DNA of 64,000 nt from CAWIHS01 sp963836005. Its GTDB lineage: Bacteria > Pseudomonadota > Gammaproteobacteria > GRL18. The stretch covers positions 558,001 through 622,000 of the forward strand of contig CAWIHS010000006.1 in the NCBI GenBank assembly GCA_963836005.1, given 5' to 3'. The notes under the pieces are model-generated. The model was not told where the DNA came from. It made no database searches and worked only from the letters and a program-made list of their open reading frames with translations. Below, one piece after another: positions 36,178-44,986 of this stretch (the first letter of the stretch is position 1; every line of letters starts with the position of its first letter). A program made the position numbers and the translations under genes.

Positions 36178-38577
36178 ATGAAATTTAGTGAACAGTGGCT
36201 TAGAGAATGGGCCGATCCGCAGCTGAGCACCGCAGAACTGGCAGAACAGCTGACTATGGCAGGTCTGGAAGTGGAGGTAATAGAACCGGTAGCTCCGGAG
36301 TTTAGTAATCTGGTGGTGGGAAAAATTCTCACTGTTGAGAAACATCCAGATGCTAATAAATTGCAGGTTTGCATGGTGGATGTCGGCGAATTGTCTCCTG
36401 AACCGTTACAGATTGTTTGTGGCGCACCCAATGCAAGAAAGGATCTGCGGGTCGCCTGTGCAATGATTGATGCGGTTTTGCCCGGCAATTTTAAAATAAA
36501 AAAATCCAAATTACGCGGTGTTGTTTCTCTGGGTATGCTTTGTTCTGAGAAAGAGCTGGGTCTGTCCGAAAGTGCCGAGGGGATTATGGAACTCCCCTTA
36601 GATGCACCGGTGGGAAGTACCCTGAAAGACTACCTGATGCTGGAAGACGTCAGCATTGAACTGGATTTAACTCCGAACCGGGGTGACTGCCTGAGTGTTG
36701 CAGGGGTAGCCCGTGAAGTGGGTGTATTGAATCGCATTGATGTGCAGCCAGTGGAGATAAACCAGCAGCAGGCATCCATTGAAAGTAGTATAAAGATTAA
36801 TATTGCTGCTGCCAGGGCCTGCCCTCGTTATGCCGGCAGAGTGATCAGGAATGTAAACACAGGTGCACAAACGCCGCTCTGGATGCAGGAAAAGTTACGC
36901 CGCAGCGGCAACCGTTCCATTAGCCCACTGGTCGACATCACCAATTATGTCATGCTGGAGTTGGGACAGCCCATGCATGCGTTCGATCTGGATAAAATTT
37001 CCGGCGGCATCAATGTTCGTATGGCCACAGAAGGTGAAAAACTCACTCTGCTGGATGGTGTTGAAATTTCCCTTGGCGCTGATAATCTGGTCATCGCTGA
37101 TGATACTCAAGCCCTGGCTCTGGCCGGAATAATGGGCGGTGAGAGTTCTGCAGTAACAGAGGCTACTAGTGATATTTTACTGGAAAGCGCTTTTTTTGCC
37201 CCTGACGCGATAATCGGCAAAGCGCGGGCTCTTGGTTTGCACACGGACTCATCACATCGATTTGAACGAGGCGTATCATACTGTCTGCAGGTCCAGGCAC
37301 TGGAACGTGCGACCCGGCTGGTGCTTGAAATAGCTGGTGGTGAGGCAGGTCCAGTGCTTGAACAGGTACATAGTGATATGCTTCCCGAGCCGCGGACTAT
37401 CGTTCTGAAAAAGGAAAAAATGCTTCGTGTACTGGGTATTGAAGTAGATGCTCAAGTTGTGAAGGATGTCCTGACACGTCTGGAAATGGATGTGATAGAC
37501 TTTGATGACGGATGGCAGGTCACGCCTCCAGCTTTTCGTTTTGATATCGAATTTGATGTCGATCTGATAGAAGAGATCGGCAGGATTTACGGCTATGACA
37601 GATTACCGGTCACCCAGCCTCATGGTGCTATTGCCATGGCAGCCTGTCCGGAAGAACAACTGGATGAAATAAGAATAAAAAACTGTCTGGTAGACCTGGG
37701 TTATCAGGAAGCCATTACCTATAGCTTTATAGAGCCTGGTATTCAAAAACTCATCACGCCTGCTACAGAGGCTATGCGTTTATCCAATCCTATCTCGGAT
37801 GAGCTGTCGGTAATGCGAACCAGTTTGTGGCCTGGTCTGATACAGGCTCTGGTTTATAATCAAAACCGACAGCAAAACAGGATACGTTTATTTGAAGTCG
37901 GTTCCTGTTTCATACCGGTTACAGATGGTCTGCAGCAGGAAGTCATGGTTGCCGGGATCATCAATGGCAGTGTGTTTCCAGAGCAATGGGGTGAGAAAAT
38001 CCGCGCGGTGGATTTTTATGATTTAAAAGCCGATCTTGAGGCACTGTTAAGTCTTGGCGGGAATTTGAGCGGCTATAAATTCACTGCTGCTGAGCACGCG
38101 GCTCTGCATCCAGGCCAGTCAGCACGAATTTATAAGGACAATCAAGCAGTTGGCTGGATTGGAAAGTTACATCCGAGCGTTGCAAAAGTGACAGACGTGA
38201 AAAGTCATGCTATACTTTTCGAAGTTAAATTATCAGCAATATCAACAGCTAAGGTACCAAAGTTTAAAGTTTTATCAAAATACCCCGCTATCCGCCGGGA
38301 TATTGCCATTATTGTCGATGAAGGCGTCCCGGCTTCTGCTATAATCGATAGTATTAGTGAAACAGCATCGGGTGCTTTAAGTGAAGATACACAGGTCAAT
38401 GTACAGTTATTTGATCTATATACTGGTGAAGGTATTGCGCCCGACAGGAAAAGTCTGGCATTGGGATTAACTTTACAACAGCAGTCTCGTACTTTGAAAG
38501 ATGAGGAAGTTGACTCTCTCATCCAGAAAGTATTGAATGATCTTGAACAACACTACGCAGCAAAACTTAGAGATTAA
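36178..38577 (+). CDS. pheT: Phenylalanyl-tRNA synthetase beta subunit
   Basis: 799 residues. Domains in order: an N-terminal tRNA-binding OB fold (about 40-150, KHPDANKLQVC), the B3/B4 editing domain (about 210-380), B5 (400-475), the catalytic-like core with LGYQEAITYSFIEP and the C-terminal anticodon-binding ferredoxin fold (705-799, KYPAIRRDIAIIV). Normal length and order. It edits mischarged Tyr-tRNA(Phe). ihfA follows after 6 bases. Confidence 0.98.
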   Translation: MKFSEQWLREWADPQLSTAELAEQLTMAGLEVEVIEPVAPEFSNLVVGKILTVEKHPDANKLQVCMVDVGELSPEPLQIVCGAPNARKDLRVACAMIDAVLPGNFKIKKSKLRGVVSLGMLCSEKELGLSESAEGIMELPLDAPVGSTLKDYLMLEDVSIELDLTPNRGDCLSVAGVAREVGVLNRIDVQPVEINQQQASIESSIKINIAAARACPRYAGRVIRNVNTGAQTPLWMQEKLRRSGNRSISPLVDITNYVMLELGQPMHAFDLDKISGGINVRMATEGEKLTLLDGVEISLGADNLVIADDTQALALAGIMGGESSAVTEATSDILLESAFFAPDAIIGKARALGLHTDSSHRFERGVSYCLQVQALERATRLVLEIAGGEAGPVLEQVHSDMLPEPRTIVLKKEKMLRVLGIEVDAQVVKDVLTRLEMDVIDFDDGWQVTPPAFRFDIEFDVDLIEEIGRIYGYDRLPVTQPHGAIAMAACPEEQLDEIRIKNCLVDLGYQEAITYSFIEPGIQKLITPATEAMRLSNPISDELSVMRTSLWPGLIQALVYNQNRQQNRIRLFEVGSCFIPVTDGLQQEVMVAGIINGSVFPEQWGEKIRAVDFYDLKADLEALLSLGGNLSGYKFTAAEHAALHPGQSARIYKDNQAVGWIGKLHPSVAKVTDVKSHAILFEVKLSAISTAKVPKFKVLSKYPAIRRDIAIIVDEGVPASAIIDSISETASGALSEDTQVNVQLFDLYTGEGIAPDRKSLALGLTLQQQSRTLKDEEVDSLIQKVLNDLEQHYAAKLRD

Positions 38578-38583
38578 TATATT

Positions 38584-38883
38584 ATGGCGTTAACTAAAGC
38601 CGATATGGCAGAAAGACTTTTTGACGAACTGGGTCTTAACAAGCGGGAAGCCAAAGAGTTCGTTGAGGCATTTTTTGAAGAATTACGCATCGCCCTGGAA
38701 ACGGGCGGGCAAATTAAACTCTCTGGTTTTGGTAATTTCGATATCAGAGATAAAAATGAACGACCAGGACGCAATCCTAAAACAGGCGAGGAAATTCCTA
38801 TCACGGCACGCCGTGTAGTGACCTTTAAACCAGGACAGAAACTCAAAGCTCGGGTAGAAGCATATGCTGGAAGCATCGAATAA
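38584..38883 (+). CDS. ihfA: Integration host factor alpha subunit
   Basis: 99 residues. It starts MALTKADMAERLFDELGLNKREAKE and has the DNA-bending arm GRNPKTGEEIPITARRVVTFKPGQKLK with the intercalating Pro. It heterodimerises with IhfB and sharply bends DNA at specific sites. Linkage to pheT is the usual gammaproteobacterial order. Confidence 0.97.
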   Translation: MALTKADMAERLFDELGLNKREAKEFVEAFFEELRIALETGGQIKLSGFGNFDIRDKNERPGRNPKTGEEIPITARRVVTFKPGQKLKARVEAYAGSIE

Positions 38884-39220
38884 TAATGAACTGCCGGTAA
38901 TACCGGGTAAACGCTATTTTACTATAGGTGAAGTCAGCGATCTGTGTGATGTAAAACCACATGTATTACGCTATTGGGAACAGGAATTTCCAAAACTGAA
39001 ACCGGTTAAAAGAAGAGGCAACAGGCGTTACTATCAGCGTCAGGATGTGATCATGATCAGACAAATCCGGAGTCTGTTATATGAACATGGTTATACGATT
39101 GGCGGGGCAAGACAGAAATTGTCCGGGGATGAATCCAAGGAAGACGCTTCCAGGAGTCATCAAATTGTTAGTCAATTAAGAACGGAACTCGAAGAAGTTC
39201 TGGATATTCTTAAACATTAA
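38864..39220 (+). CDS. MerR-family regulator next to ihfA
   Basis: 118 residues. The winged helix-turn-helix is visible in RYFTIGEVSDLCDVKPHVLRYWEQEFPKLKPVKRRGNRRYY. A short helical C-terminal part has no Cys-based metal site, so this is the small ihfA-linked MerR type of unknown signal rather than a metal sensor. It overlaps ihfA by 20 bases in another frame. A terminator follows. Confidence 0.93.
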   Translation: MLEASNNNELPVIPGKRYFTIGEVSDLCDVKPHVLRYWEQEFPKLKPVKRRGNRRYYQRQDVIMIRQIRSLLYEHGYTIGGARQKLSGDESKEDASRSHQIVSQLRTELEEVLDILKH

Positions 39221-39230
39221 TTGATTTTAA

Positions 39231-39262
39231 GCAAAAAGCCAGCTAGAGCTGGCTTTTTGCTT
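39231..39262 (+). terminator. Intrinsic terminator of the pheST-ihfA-merR transcript
   Basis: GCAAAAAGCCAGC and GCTGGCTTTTTGC form a 13-bp perfect stem with a 6-base loop, followed by a T-rich stretch. It lies 10 bases after the MerR stop. No tRNA gene, often found after ihfA in relatives, was seen. Confidence 0.92.
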
Positions 39263-39287
39263 TCTTAATGATACTCGGCATAAAGCC

Positions 39288-39620
39288 ATGATCAGTGAAT
39301 TTGAACTGCAGCAATTATTCATCAGAATGAATAAGGCTGGCTGGGATATGGATCAAAAGCTGTCCTGGGGCTATTTTTTTAAAAATCAAACCCGGGAGCC
39401 CCTGCAGAAGCTGGCTGATTATCTGAGCACGCAGGGCTATCAAATCATCGACATAAACCAGTCTTTTCCAGATGAAATGTACTGGCTGCAGACAGAAAAA
39501 ATAGAGCAGCATGATGTCATCTCATTGCATCTGCGTAATCAGCAGTTATCTCAACTGGCAGAGCAGATGCGTGTCCATGCCTATGACGGCATGGATGTCG
39601 CTCCACCGGAACAAGTCTAG
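39288..39620 (+). CDS. RraB-like (RNase E inhibitor B domain) protein
   Basis: 110 residues. It has the pattern of RraB-domain proteins: WGYFFKNQTREPLQKLADYLSTQGY in the middle, a YWLQTEKIEQHDVISL strand pair, and YDGMDV near the C-terminus where the family has YDGW. Members bind RNase E in enterobacteria, but the broader domain has unknown roles. It starts 25 bases after the operon terminator. Confidence 0.7.
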   Translation: MISEFELQQLFIRMNKAGWDMDQKLSWGYFFKNQTREPLQKLADYLSTQGYQIIDINQSFPDEMYWLQTEKIEQHDVISLHLRNQQLSQLAEQMRVHAYDGMDVAPPEQV

Positions 39621-39724
39621 TATACGTATCCATCTTATAGATGGATGGGCACGACTCCAGGGGCTACTCTGAGGATGATGTCTTCGCTACCTGTCGAGAA
39701 AACCTGTGAATAGCAGGCTATCCT

Positions 39725-40255
39725 CTAGGAACCACAGCCACAGGAACCACTACCGCAACCGCCTGCACCATGATCGTGATGATGCGCCTGCTGATTTTCT
39801 GCAGCGATACCCGTGTTCAGCTCCTGTTCAGTGGGATTGCGAATATCTTTGATGGTGACATTAAATTCAACATCCTGGCCTGCCAGGGGATGATTATGAT
39901 CCATCACTACATGTTCTTCCTGGATTTCCTTAACGGTCACCATAATCGGCTGCCCATTGCTATCTTCACCCTGTAAAACCATGCCTTCCTGTATCTCAAG
40001 ATGGGCAAGATGCTCTTTGGGCACGGATTGAAACGCTTCCGCATTATGCTCGCCATAGGCCTCAGCAGCAGGGATATGCAGTTCCGATGCATCACCAATA
40101 TTCATTTCACTGATACGACTTTCAAGTCCCGGCATCATTTGTCCTCGGCCATACATAAAATGTAGCGCCTGGGCCCCGATATTACTATCAATGATCTCCC
40201 CATTGGTTGAAGCTGAATATTCTATTGCTACGATTTGGTCCTGTTCAATTGCCAT
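39725..40255 (-). CDS. slyD: SlyD-type FKBP peptidyl-prolyl isomerase
   Basis: 176 residues. An FKBP domain with the inserted flap chaperone domain: LHFMYGRGQMMPGLE near 30, AYGEHNAEA near 67 and DHNHPLAGQDVEFNVTI near 117-133. The C-terminal tail (HHHDHGAGGCGSGSCGCGS) is His/Cys-rich, as in SlyD that delivers nickel to hydrogenase or urease. Cytoplasmic foldase and metallochaperone. Start supported by GGACAT upstream on the coding strand. Confidence 0.92.
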   Translation of the reverse strand: MAIEQDQIVAIEYSASTNGEIIDSNIGAQALHFMYGRGQMMPGLESRISEMNIGDASELHIPAAEAYGEHNAEAFQSVPKEHLAHLEIQEGMVLQGEDSNGQPIMVTVKEIQEEHVVMDHNHPLAGQDVEFNVTIKDIRNPTEQELNTGIAAENQQAHHHDHGAGGCGSGSCGCGS

Positions 40256-40389
40256 TTAATATGTCCTGTTAAATTAATTAGCTTACCTTTATAAGCTATT
40301 TTGAGAATTGAAGCAAATCTTCAGGAAGTGACTTTGCACCATGCCCAGGGTAAATCATACTGGTGAGAATTAGCATAAATATAAAATAT

Positions 40390-40502
40390 ACTCCTTCCCC
40401 TTGCGGGAGAAGGTCATGATGGGGGTTGAATCTTCATGGATAATACTGAACTTGATATTTTATCCCCTCCTGAACTCCTACTTGAAAAGAAGGAGGGAAT
40501 AT
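40390..40502. repeat. Partial family-1 repeat core
   Basis: CTCCTTCCCCTTGCGGGAGAAGG then ATGATGGGGGTT matches the central part of the long family-1 copy at 43381-43441 but lacks the terminal inverted repeats. A second GC-rich patch with AGGAGGGAATA closes the stretch near 40500. The remainder of the 335-base gap (40256-40590) shows no gene. Confidence 0.5.
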
Positions 40503-40590
40503 AAGAAGTAATATTTCATAGCATGATTCTGTCCTGCTACGACGGCATGGATTATTCTTGATACGATTGTGTTTTTAGACAATGAGACAA

Positions 40591-40902
40591 TTAAATCAGT
40601 TCTGAATCTGTATCGGATAAGAGTTCTTCGAGATTATCATAAATACCAGAAATGGCAGAGAGATTTAATAAGGTTCCATCAGGATTAGGCACCAGTTTTA
40701 TCTGTCTGGCAATGGACTCCTGAAAGACTTTAACGACGCCACGATAATCAACGTAGATTTCCTGATCTGGAACTTTGAAGAGCATTCCGTAACTTCCATC
40801 TTGCCTGTTTTTTGCTATCAACATATCCTCTTGCCGATAGGCAGTGTTTTTAGCTATTTCCCAATAAGGAAGTGCTTCAATTTTTTTCACCGCTTGATTC
40901 AT
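40591..40902 (-). CDS. Hypothetical protein
   Basis: 103 residues, acidic, no signal peptide. Contains EIYVDYRGVVKVFQESIARQ and a C-terminal acidic tail (EELLSDTDSELI). No family recognised. It is flanked on both sides by repeat-rich or empty DNA, so it is expressed alone. The 409 bases upstream (40903-41311) contain only the terminator-like hairpin listed separately. Confidence 0.6.
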   Translation of the reverse strand: MNQAVKKIEALPYWEIAKNTAYRQEDMLIAKNRQDGSYGMLFKVPDQEIYVDYRGVVKVFQESIARQIKLVPNPDGTLLNLSAISGIYDNLEELLSDTDSELI

Positions 40903-41235
40903 GAGACTGCTTCTTTTGCTTGGTTACTGGAGTTTATAGCGTAGCAGGCGGATCAAAATGTGGCTGAGAAATTAATCACATATCAAATAAATAATAATCG
41001 AGTATTATTGCGTTCAACCTTAATTAATCGTATCGAGAACCATCAGAGTGTTAAAAATGCATGACTTTACGGGTTAATTGAATTTATTCACAGCCGCCCT
41101 GGGAGCGAATAAAATATTTCGAAGCCGGGGTGTGGAGAAGAAAAGCAGAGATGAATAGCGTCAAAATTAAATTTAAAACAACGTGGTTTCAAAAAATTCA
41201 GTTTTTTTCGTAATCCTGAAGTTGCAATAGGTGGA

Positions 41236-41266
41236 AAAATACGCGGGTAAAATTCACTCGCGTATT
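41236..41266 (-). terminator. Intrinsic terminator for the Asp-tail protein gene
   Basis: On the minus strand ATACGCG and CGCGTAT pair across a 13-base loop and are followed by TTTTT. It lies about 45 bases past the stop at 41312. Confidence 0.65.
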
Positions 41267-41311
41267 GATGTCTCAATGGATATGTTTAAATGTTAAAAAG
41301 TTTCTAATTGC

Positions 41312-41803
41312 TTAGCTGTTATCGTCGTCAGCATCGTCGTCGTCAGCATCGTCGTCGTCAGCATCGTCGTCGTCAGCATCGTCGTCGTCAGCATCGTCGT
41401 CGTCAGCATCGTCGTCATCAGCATCGTCGTCGTCATCAGTATCGTCGTCGTCATCAGCATCGTCGTCGTCATCAGCATCGTCGTCGTCATCAGTATCGTC
41501 GTCGTCATCAGCATCGTCGTCATCAGAATCGTCGTCGTCATCAGCATCGTCGTCATCAAGATGATCTTGATTGATGTAAATAGCTTTATCTTCTAAGCCA
41601 ACCACACTCACTTCCCAACTCGCCAGGTTGCCTGCTTCTTTCAGGTAAAGTTGGTACAAAACGCCGTTGTATTCCACACAGGGTATTTCAATGGCGCCTT
41701 TTTCAACATCTAATTTCGCTACACATTCATCCTCAGCCATGGCAACCGGGCCGGAAAACATAAATATGGAACATAAACTGGATACAATTAATTTCTTTTT
41801 CAT
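41312..41803 (-). CDS. Secreted protein with poly-Asp tail
   Basis: 163 residues. Signal peptide 1-23 (cleavage after AMA). A compact part of about 55 residues follows, with two Cys (DECVAKL, IPCVEY) that may form a disulfide. From about residue 82 to the end the chain is almost pure Asp broken by single Ala, Ser or Thr (DDDDAD units). Such a tail would bind Ca or other divalent cations or serve as a repulsive surface brush; no enzymatic motif. The tail is encoded by a microsatellite. Function unknown. Confidence 0.75.
   Translation of the reverse strand: MKKKLIVSSLCSIFMFSGPVAMAEDECVAKLDVEKGAIEIPCVEYNGVLYQLYLKEAGNLASWEVSVVGLEDKAIYINQDHLDDDDADDDDDSDDDDADDDDDTDDDDDADDDDDADDDDDTDDDDDADDDDADDDDADDDDADDDDADDDDADDDDADDDNS
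41326..41560. repeat. Coding microsatellite (GTCGTC-type, 12-18-bp units)
   Basis: On the plus strand the unit is GCATCGTCGTCGTCA in 15-bp and longer variants, repeated some 15 times. It encodes the Asp tail in frame. Variation in copy number changes only tail length. Confidence 0.9.
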
Positions 41804-41945
41804 TTAAAAGTCCTATAAATAATAAATCTAAAAAAGTCTAATTATCAACAATATAAATAGTGTTATAGTATATAGTATTTATGAGTGTGCGAACAAATAC
41901 AAGGAAAATAATACGATTAATTGGCTGAAATGTGATCTGTTCTAC

Positions 41946-42217
41946 AACATAAGTTCATAGGTTAGTTCTTAAGCAAAAATGTTGATGAAGAATCGGGTAT
42001 TTGTTCCAGAAGACGCCGTAAATATATCCCTATAGGCTTTCTATAGCCATCCATGGCTATAGAAACTTGACCTACAAGGACGACTTCGGCTCCTGCCTCT
42101 CGCATGCATTTCCACCATCCATGGTGGTCATGTAGGGAATGCAGATCACGCAGGAGCAATTATCTGCCTTCCACAAATACCCGCTTCTCCTTAAGTACCT
42201 ACCTATGAACATAAGTT
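41946..42217. mobile_element. Family-2 MITE-like element, copy B, with 10-bp target-site duplication
   Basis: The element proper is 41956-42207. Ends CATAGGTTAGTTCTTAAG and CTTAAGTACCTACCTATG are inverted repeats, and AACATAAGTT flanks both sides (41946-41955, 42208-42217). Relative to copy A it carries about 63 extra bases that include the perfect palindrome CTATAGCCATCCATGGCTATAG. No transposase. Confidence 0.9.
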
Positions 42218-42272
42218 AAACATTTTGAATAGGAATAGTCTGACAATTTATGGTTGTTTAGGAATTGACTCT

Positions 42273-42461
42273 GTTTAAACCTAAAAAAATCAGTTAAACC
42301 TACTGCGAGCGTCTAATACACTGAATCTTCAAGACTTTCCAGAACATTTTGAACTCACCCGTAGGGTGGCTACGAATAAGTCCAAAATAACCTGTAAATT
42401 ATTGAATCTTCAGCACCTTAATCGCTCTCGCTACGATTGAACTGATTATTTTAGGTTAAAC
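42273..42461. repeat. 189-bp imperfect palindrome
   Basis: GTTTAAACCTAAAAAAATCA at the left end pairs with TGATTATTTTAGGTTAAAC at the right end. Inner segments (CTGAATCTTCA / TGAATCTTCAG and AACATTTTGAACT / AGTCCAAAATAACC) also pair, around a CGTAGGGTGGCTACG loop-stem. It has no direct repeat at its borders. It may be a third mobile-element type or a large hairpin RNA. Confidence 0.7.
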
Positions 42462-42560
42462 CCTCGTTTCAGGGGTTAAACGGGGATGCTTCTAAGTGCA
42501 GCAATTTGTAATAGGATAACTCACTAAATGATTCCATTAAAGAATAGAAAATCAGGATAT

Positions 42561-42938
42561 TCAAGGTTGAGTGTTTTTGATTAAATGGTAGGCTTCATCC
42601 ACTGAAGTGCAGTAGTCTACTAAATGGTCTTTAAAATAGGTTTGCTGGGCTCTGGAGGGGAAGTGTATATCAGCCATATGCTTAATGACAAAAACGACCC
42701 TATTATGCAGATGATTGTATTTAATAGAATAGTCAAATGCTTCATCAGAGAGATAATTTTCGCCAGATTTTACGCAGATCGTATCCACGGGTAATTGTAC
42801 ATCAAATGACTCAATCGTCTGGTGAATGACATCCACATCGTTCATACTTATTTCACCATCGGCGTAAATATCCACCAGGATGATATTATCCTTTTCATTA
42901 TAGAGGGTGATTGTCGCTTTACCGGTATCTTTGATCAT
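42561..42938 (-). CDS. Small soluble protein, STAS/SpoIIAA-like by pattern
   Basis: 125 residues with alternating beta-strand and helix segments (IILVDIYADGEISMNDVDVI, DTICVKSGENYLSDEAF, NRVVFVIKHMAD) and a C-terminal helix. This resembles the STAS-like fold of many short regulatory proteins, but no conserved phosphorylatable Ser can be assigned. Flanked by repeats on both sides. Confidence 0.6.
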   Translation of the reverse strand: MIKDTGKATITLYNEKDNIILVDIYADGEISMNDVDVIHQTIESFDVQLPVDTICVKSGENYLSDEAFDYSIKYNHLHNRVVFVIKHMADIHFPSRAQQTYFKDHLVDYCTSVDEAYHLIKNTQP

Positions 42939-43341
42939 CGTAGCTGTGTTTTTGTTTGTATATTAGCAAATTATAATATAATTTGTTGTATCTTTACTAT
43001 AGGTATTCTCCCTTGTTTTATCAGAGTGGAGTTTCCCAACAGGACTTTTTTCTCTTTTACAGGTCAGGATTTATGAAACGGAATGGCTATGGGCTAGGGG
43101 GCTGGTGTCAGCTAAAAATACGAACATTCTTTACACGCGAATAGACGATTAAATCATAGCAACAGCCTTAGATAAGCTGATTAAAAAAATGCCCCGCAAA
43201 TGCTAAGGAGGGAGAAACATTCGGGGGCAAACATATCACTGGGAGAATGATGAAAAGACCAGTGATAATTCTGCCTCAAGCAATGAGTTTATACGCTAAT
43301 ATTAACAGAGCCTTAATGGTCATTTTTCTGCTGCATAACTG
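42939..43341. other. Intergenic stretch without a recognised gene
   Basis: About 400 AT-rich bases between the small STAS-like gene and the family-1 element. I see no plausible ORF, RNA gene or strong hairpin here. Confidence 0.4.
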
Positions 43342-43513
43342 ATATATTCGTAACTTCTCAATAAGTCGGTGCAGTTAAAGTTCCTTCCCCCTTCGAGGGG
43401 GAAGGCCAGGATGGGGGTTGCTTGTATCATCAAGCACTTAACCCCCACCCTAACCCTCCCCCCGATAGGGGGAGAGTATCTTGCACGGACTTATTGAGAA
43501 ATTACATATATTC
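43342..43513. mobile_element. Family-1 MITE-like element, long copy, with 8-bp target-site duplication
   Basis: The element proper is 43350-43505 with ends GTAACTTCTCAATAAGTC and GACTTATTGAGAAATTAC. ATATATTC stands on both sides (43342-43349, 43506-43513). The middle is a long GC-rich palindrome (CCTTCCCCCTTCGAGGGGGAAGG and a GGGGGTT/AACCCCC pair). The short copies at 5310 and 15710 lack about 70 bases of this middle. Confidence 0.88.
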
Positions 43514-43558
43514 AATAATTTGTAATTATTGAATATGGCGGCACATCCCTGTGCCGCA
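43508..43558 (-). terminator. Two hairpins downstream of the HAF/PKD gene
   Basis: ATATTCAATAATT-TGT-AATTATTGAATAT (43508-43536) is a perfect 13-bp stem, next to GCGGCAC / GTGCCGC (43539-43557). They lie just past the minus-strand stop at 43595 and probably end its transcript. Confidence 0.5.
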
Positions 43559-43594
43559 TTTGTGCCTATCACATAGATGAGCACTAGCTACTTT

Positions 43595-44971
43595 TTATTT
43601 TCTTTTTCTGACATTGATAGTAATCGCACTTGATGACTGCATGCCCAGTTCATCAGTAACCGTCAATGTCACTGCATAGCTGCCACTTTTTTTAAATTTA
43701 TGCGACGGATTTGCCTGATTGCTATAACTTCCATCCATAAAATTCCAGGAGTAAGCAACAATGTTTCCATCGGGATCATAGGAGTCAGATGAATCAAATT
43801 TTACCGCCAGTGGTGCTCTGCCTGAATACACATCAGCGCTGGCTTCTGCCACAGGATTCTCATTCTGAGCAGGCGGCTGTGCTGATATCGCCCCATTAGT
43901 CAGTAGAAAACCATGTTCTATTCCTTCGACTAATCCGACTCCAGTAATATCACCCTGTTCGTTGATGGCCGTCGCGCGGGTTAAAATCCAGCCTTTTGGC
44001 AATGTAACCAGATCATTCAAATCGCTCATTTGCCCATTTTCCCAAAGAAATGCATGGTATTTTGTTGGGTCATTAGGGCTGGTGTTAGCGGTTACCAGCC
44101 AGGAATTGCCGACAACCTGACCCTGATCGTTAATATCGTAAGCATAACTACTCAAACCTGGCTCAGAACCGGGTCCATTACTTGGCAGGGTACCGAGATT
44201 GATTAACTCATTCCCGTCATGGAGAAAAGCGTATGAATATTCATCCGAACTTGAATTGCTGCCGGTAGTGCCTACAATCCAATTGTTGTTATTGATATCA
44301 GTGGCACGTCCCCCATAGGGAGTAGACAGATAGACAACGTCTGATGCATCAGTTACAGGGACATTGGTGTCAATTAAAATTGCCGCGTAGCCTGCTAATC
44401 CGTAGCGATATTTGTAGCCGACCGCGTAGCCGTCATCGTTAATGGCATTGAGGACAAATCTGTCCGCATAGACCCCTTCGCGAGTTCCCCGTGGATACAG
44501 CCTGGCGATATCAAAGACTTCCCAGTTACGGCCATTAAATATAGCTGGATTATAAGGCAGTGACCTTGGCTGATCCGGGTTTTTCCCCACGCTGTATCCT
44601 GCTACCATACCCGACTGGTTGATCCCAAAAGCGCCATAGTCACTCCAATCAGTATATTTGTCATCCAGACTAAATGCACCGTCGATGGTACTTCCTGCAA
44701 TTTGTCCATAATCATTCACAGCATTGGAACTGGTACCGTCGATGAGCTCGAAGCCGTTGTCAGAGGACCAGCGAAATGCGCTCGTTGGATACTGGTCAGT
44801 ATTGCTGGAACCAACAATAACCCCTTTATTATTAATTGCCTTTGGCTCCAGATTTGGGCCAAGATCAATCAACTCGTATGCATGTGCTGATGAATTCGCC
44901 ATTACTCCAATCACTATCGAGGTGAGAGAAAATTTGAAAAAGCCCTTTACTGATCGAATATTATTGCTCAT
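43595..44971 (-). CDS. Secreted HAF-repeat protein with C-terminal PKD domain
   Basis: 458 residues from the ATG at 44971; GGTGG lies upstream of it, making the ATG at 44986 less likely. Signal peptide to about residue 31 (SSAHA). Six or more HAF-type repeats follow, of the form AINNxGxIVGxS...AFxW (for example INDQGQVVGNSW, INEQGDITGVG), predicted beta-propeller-like. Residues about 365-455 are a PKD domain (DSSDSYDPDGNIVAYSWNF). Both are extracellular binding folds; no catalytic residues. Ligand unknown. Confidence 0.85.
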   Translation of the reverse strand: MSNNIRSVKGFFKFSLTSIVIGVMANSSAHAYELIDLGPNLEPKAINNKGVIVGSSNTDQYPTSAFRWSSDNGFELIDGTSSNAVNDYGQIAGSTIDGAFSLDDKYTDWSDYGAFGINQSGMVAGYSVGKNPDQPRSLPYNPAIFNGRNWEVFDIARLYPRGTREGVYADRFVLNAINDDGYAVGYKYRYGLAGYAAILIDTNVPVTDASDVVYLSTPYGGRATDINNNNWIVGTTGSNSSSDEYSYAFLHDGNELINLGTLPSNGPGSEPGLSSYAYDINDQGQVVGNSWLVTANTSPNDPTKYHAFLWENGQMSDLNDLVTLPKGWILTRATAINEQGDITGVGLVEGIEHGFLLTNGAISAQPPAQNENPVAEASADVYSGRAPLAVKFDSSDSYDPDGNIVAYSWNFMDGSYSNQANPSHKFKKSGSYAVTLTVTDELGMQSSSAITINVRKRK

Positions 44972-44986
44972 CTTTACCACCTTCAA

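Noticed and set aside
39263..39290. tRNA-Pro gene expected after ihfA-merR
   Set aside because: No cloverleaf or T-loop sequence was found; only a terminator and the next gene follow.
41088..41276. 62-residue minus-strand ORF
   Set aside because: It overlaps the terminator hairpin of the Asp-tail gene and has no ribosome binding site or protein-like pattern.
41308..41574. Plus-strand Arg/His-rich ORF over the Asp-tail gene
   Set aside because: It is the reverse reading of the GTC microsatellite; the minus-strand frame has a signal peptide and a plausible N-terminal domain.
41962..42159. 65-residue ORF on the minus strand
   Set aside because: It lies wholly inside a family-2 mobile element and is not kept open in the other copy.
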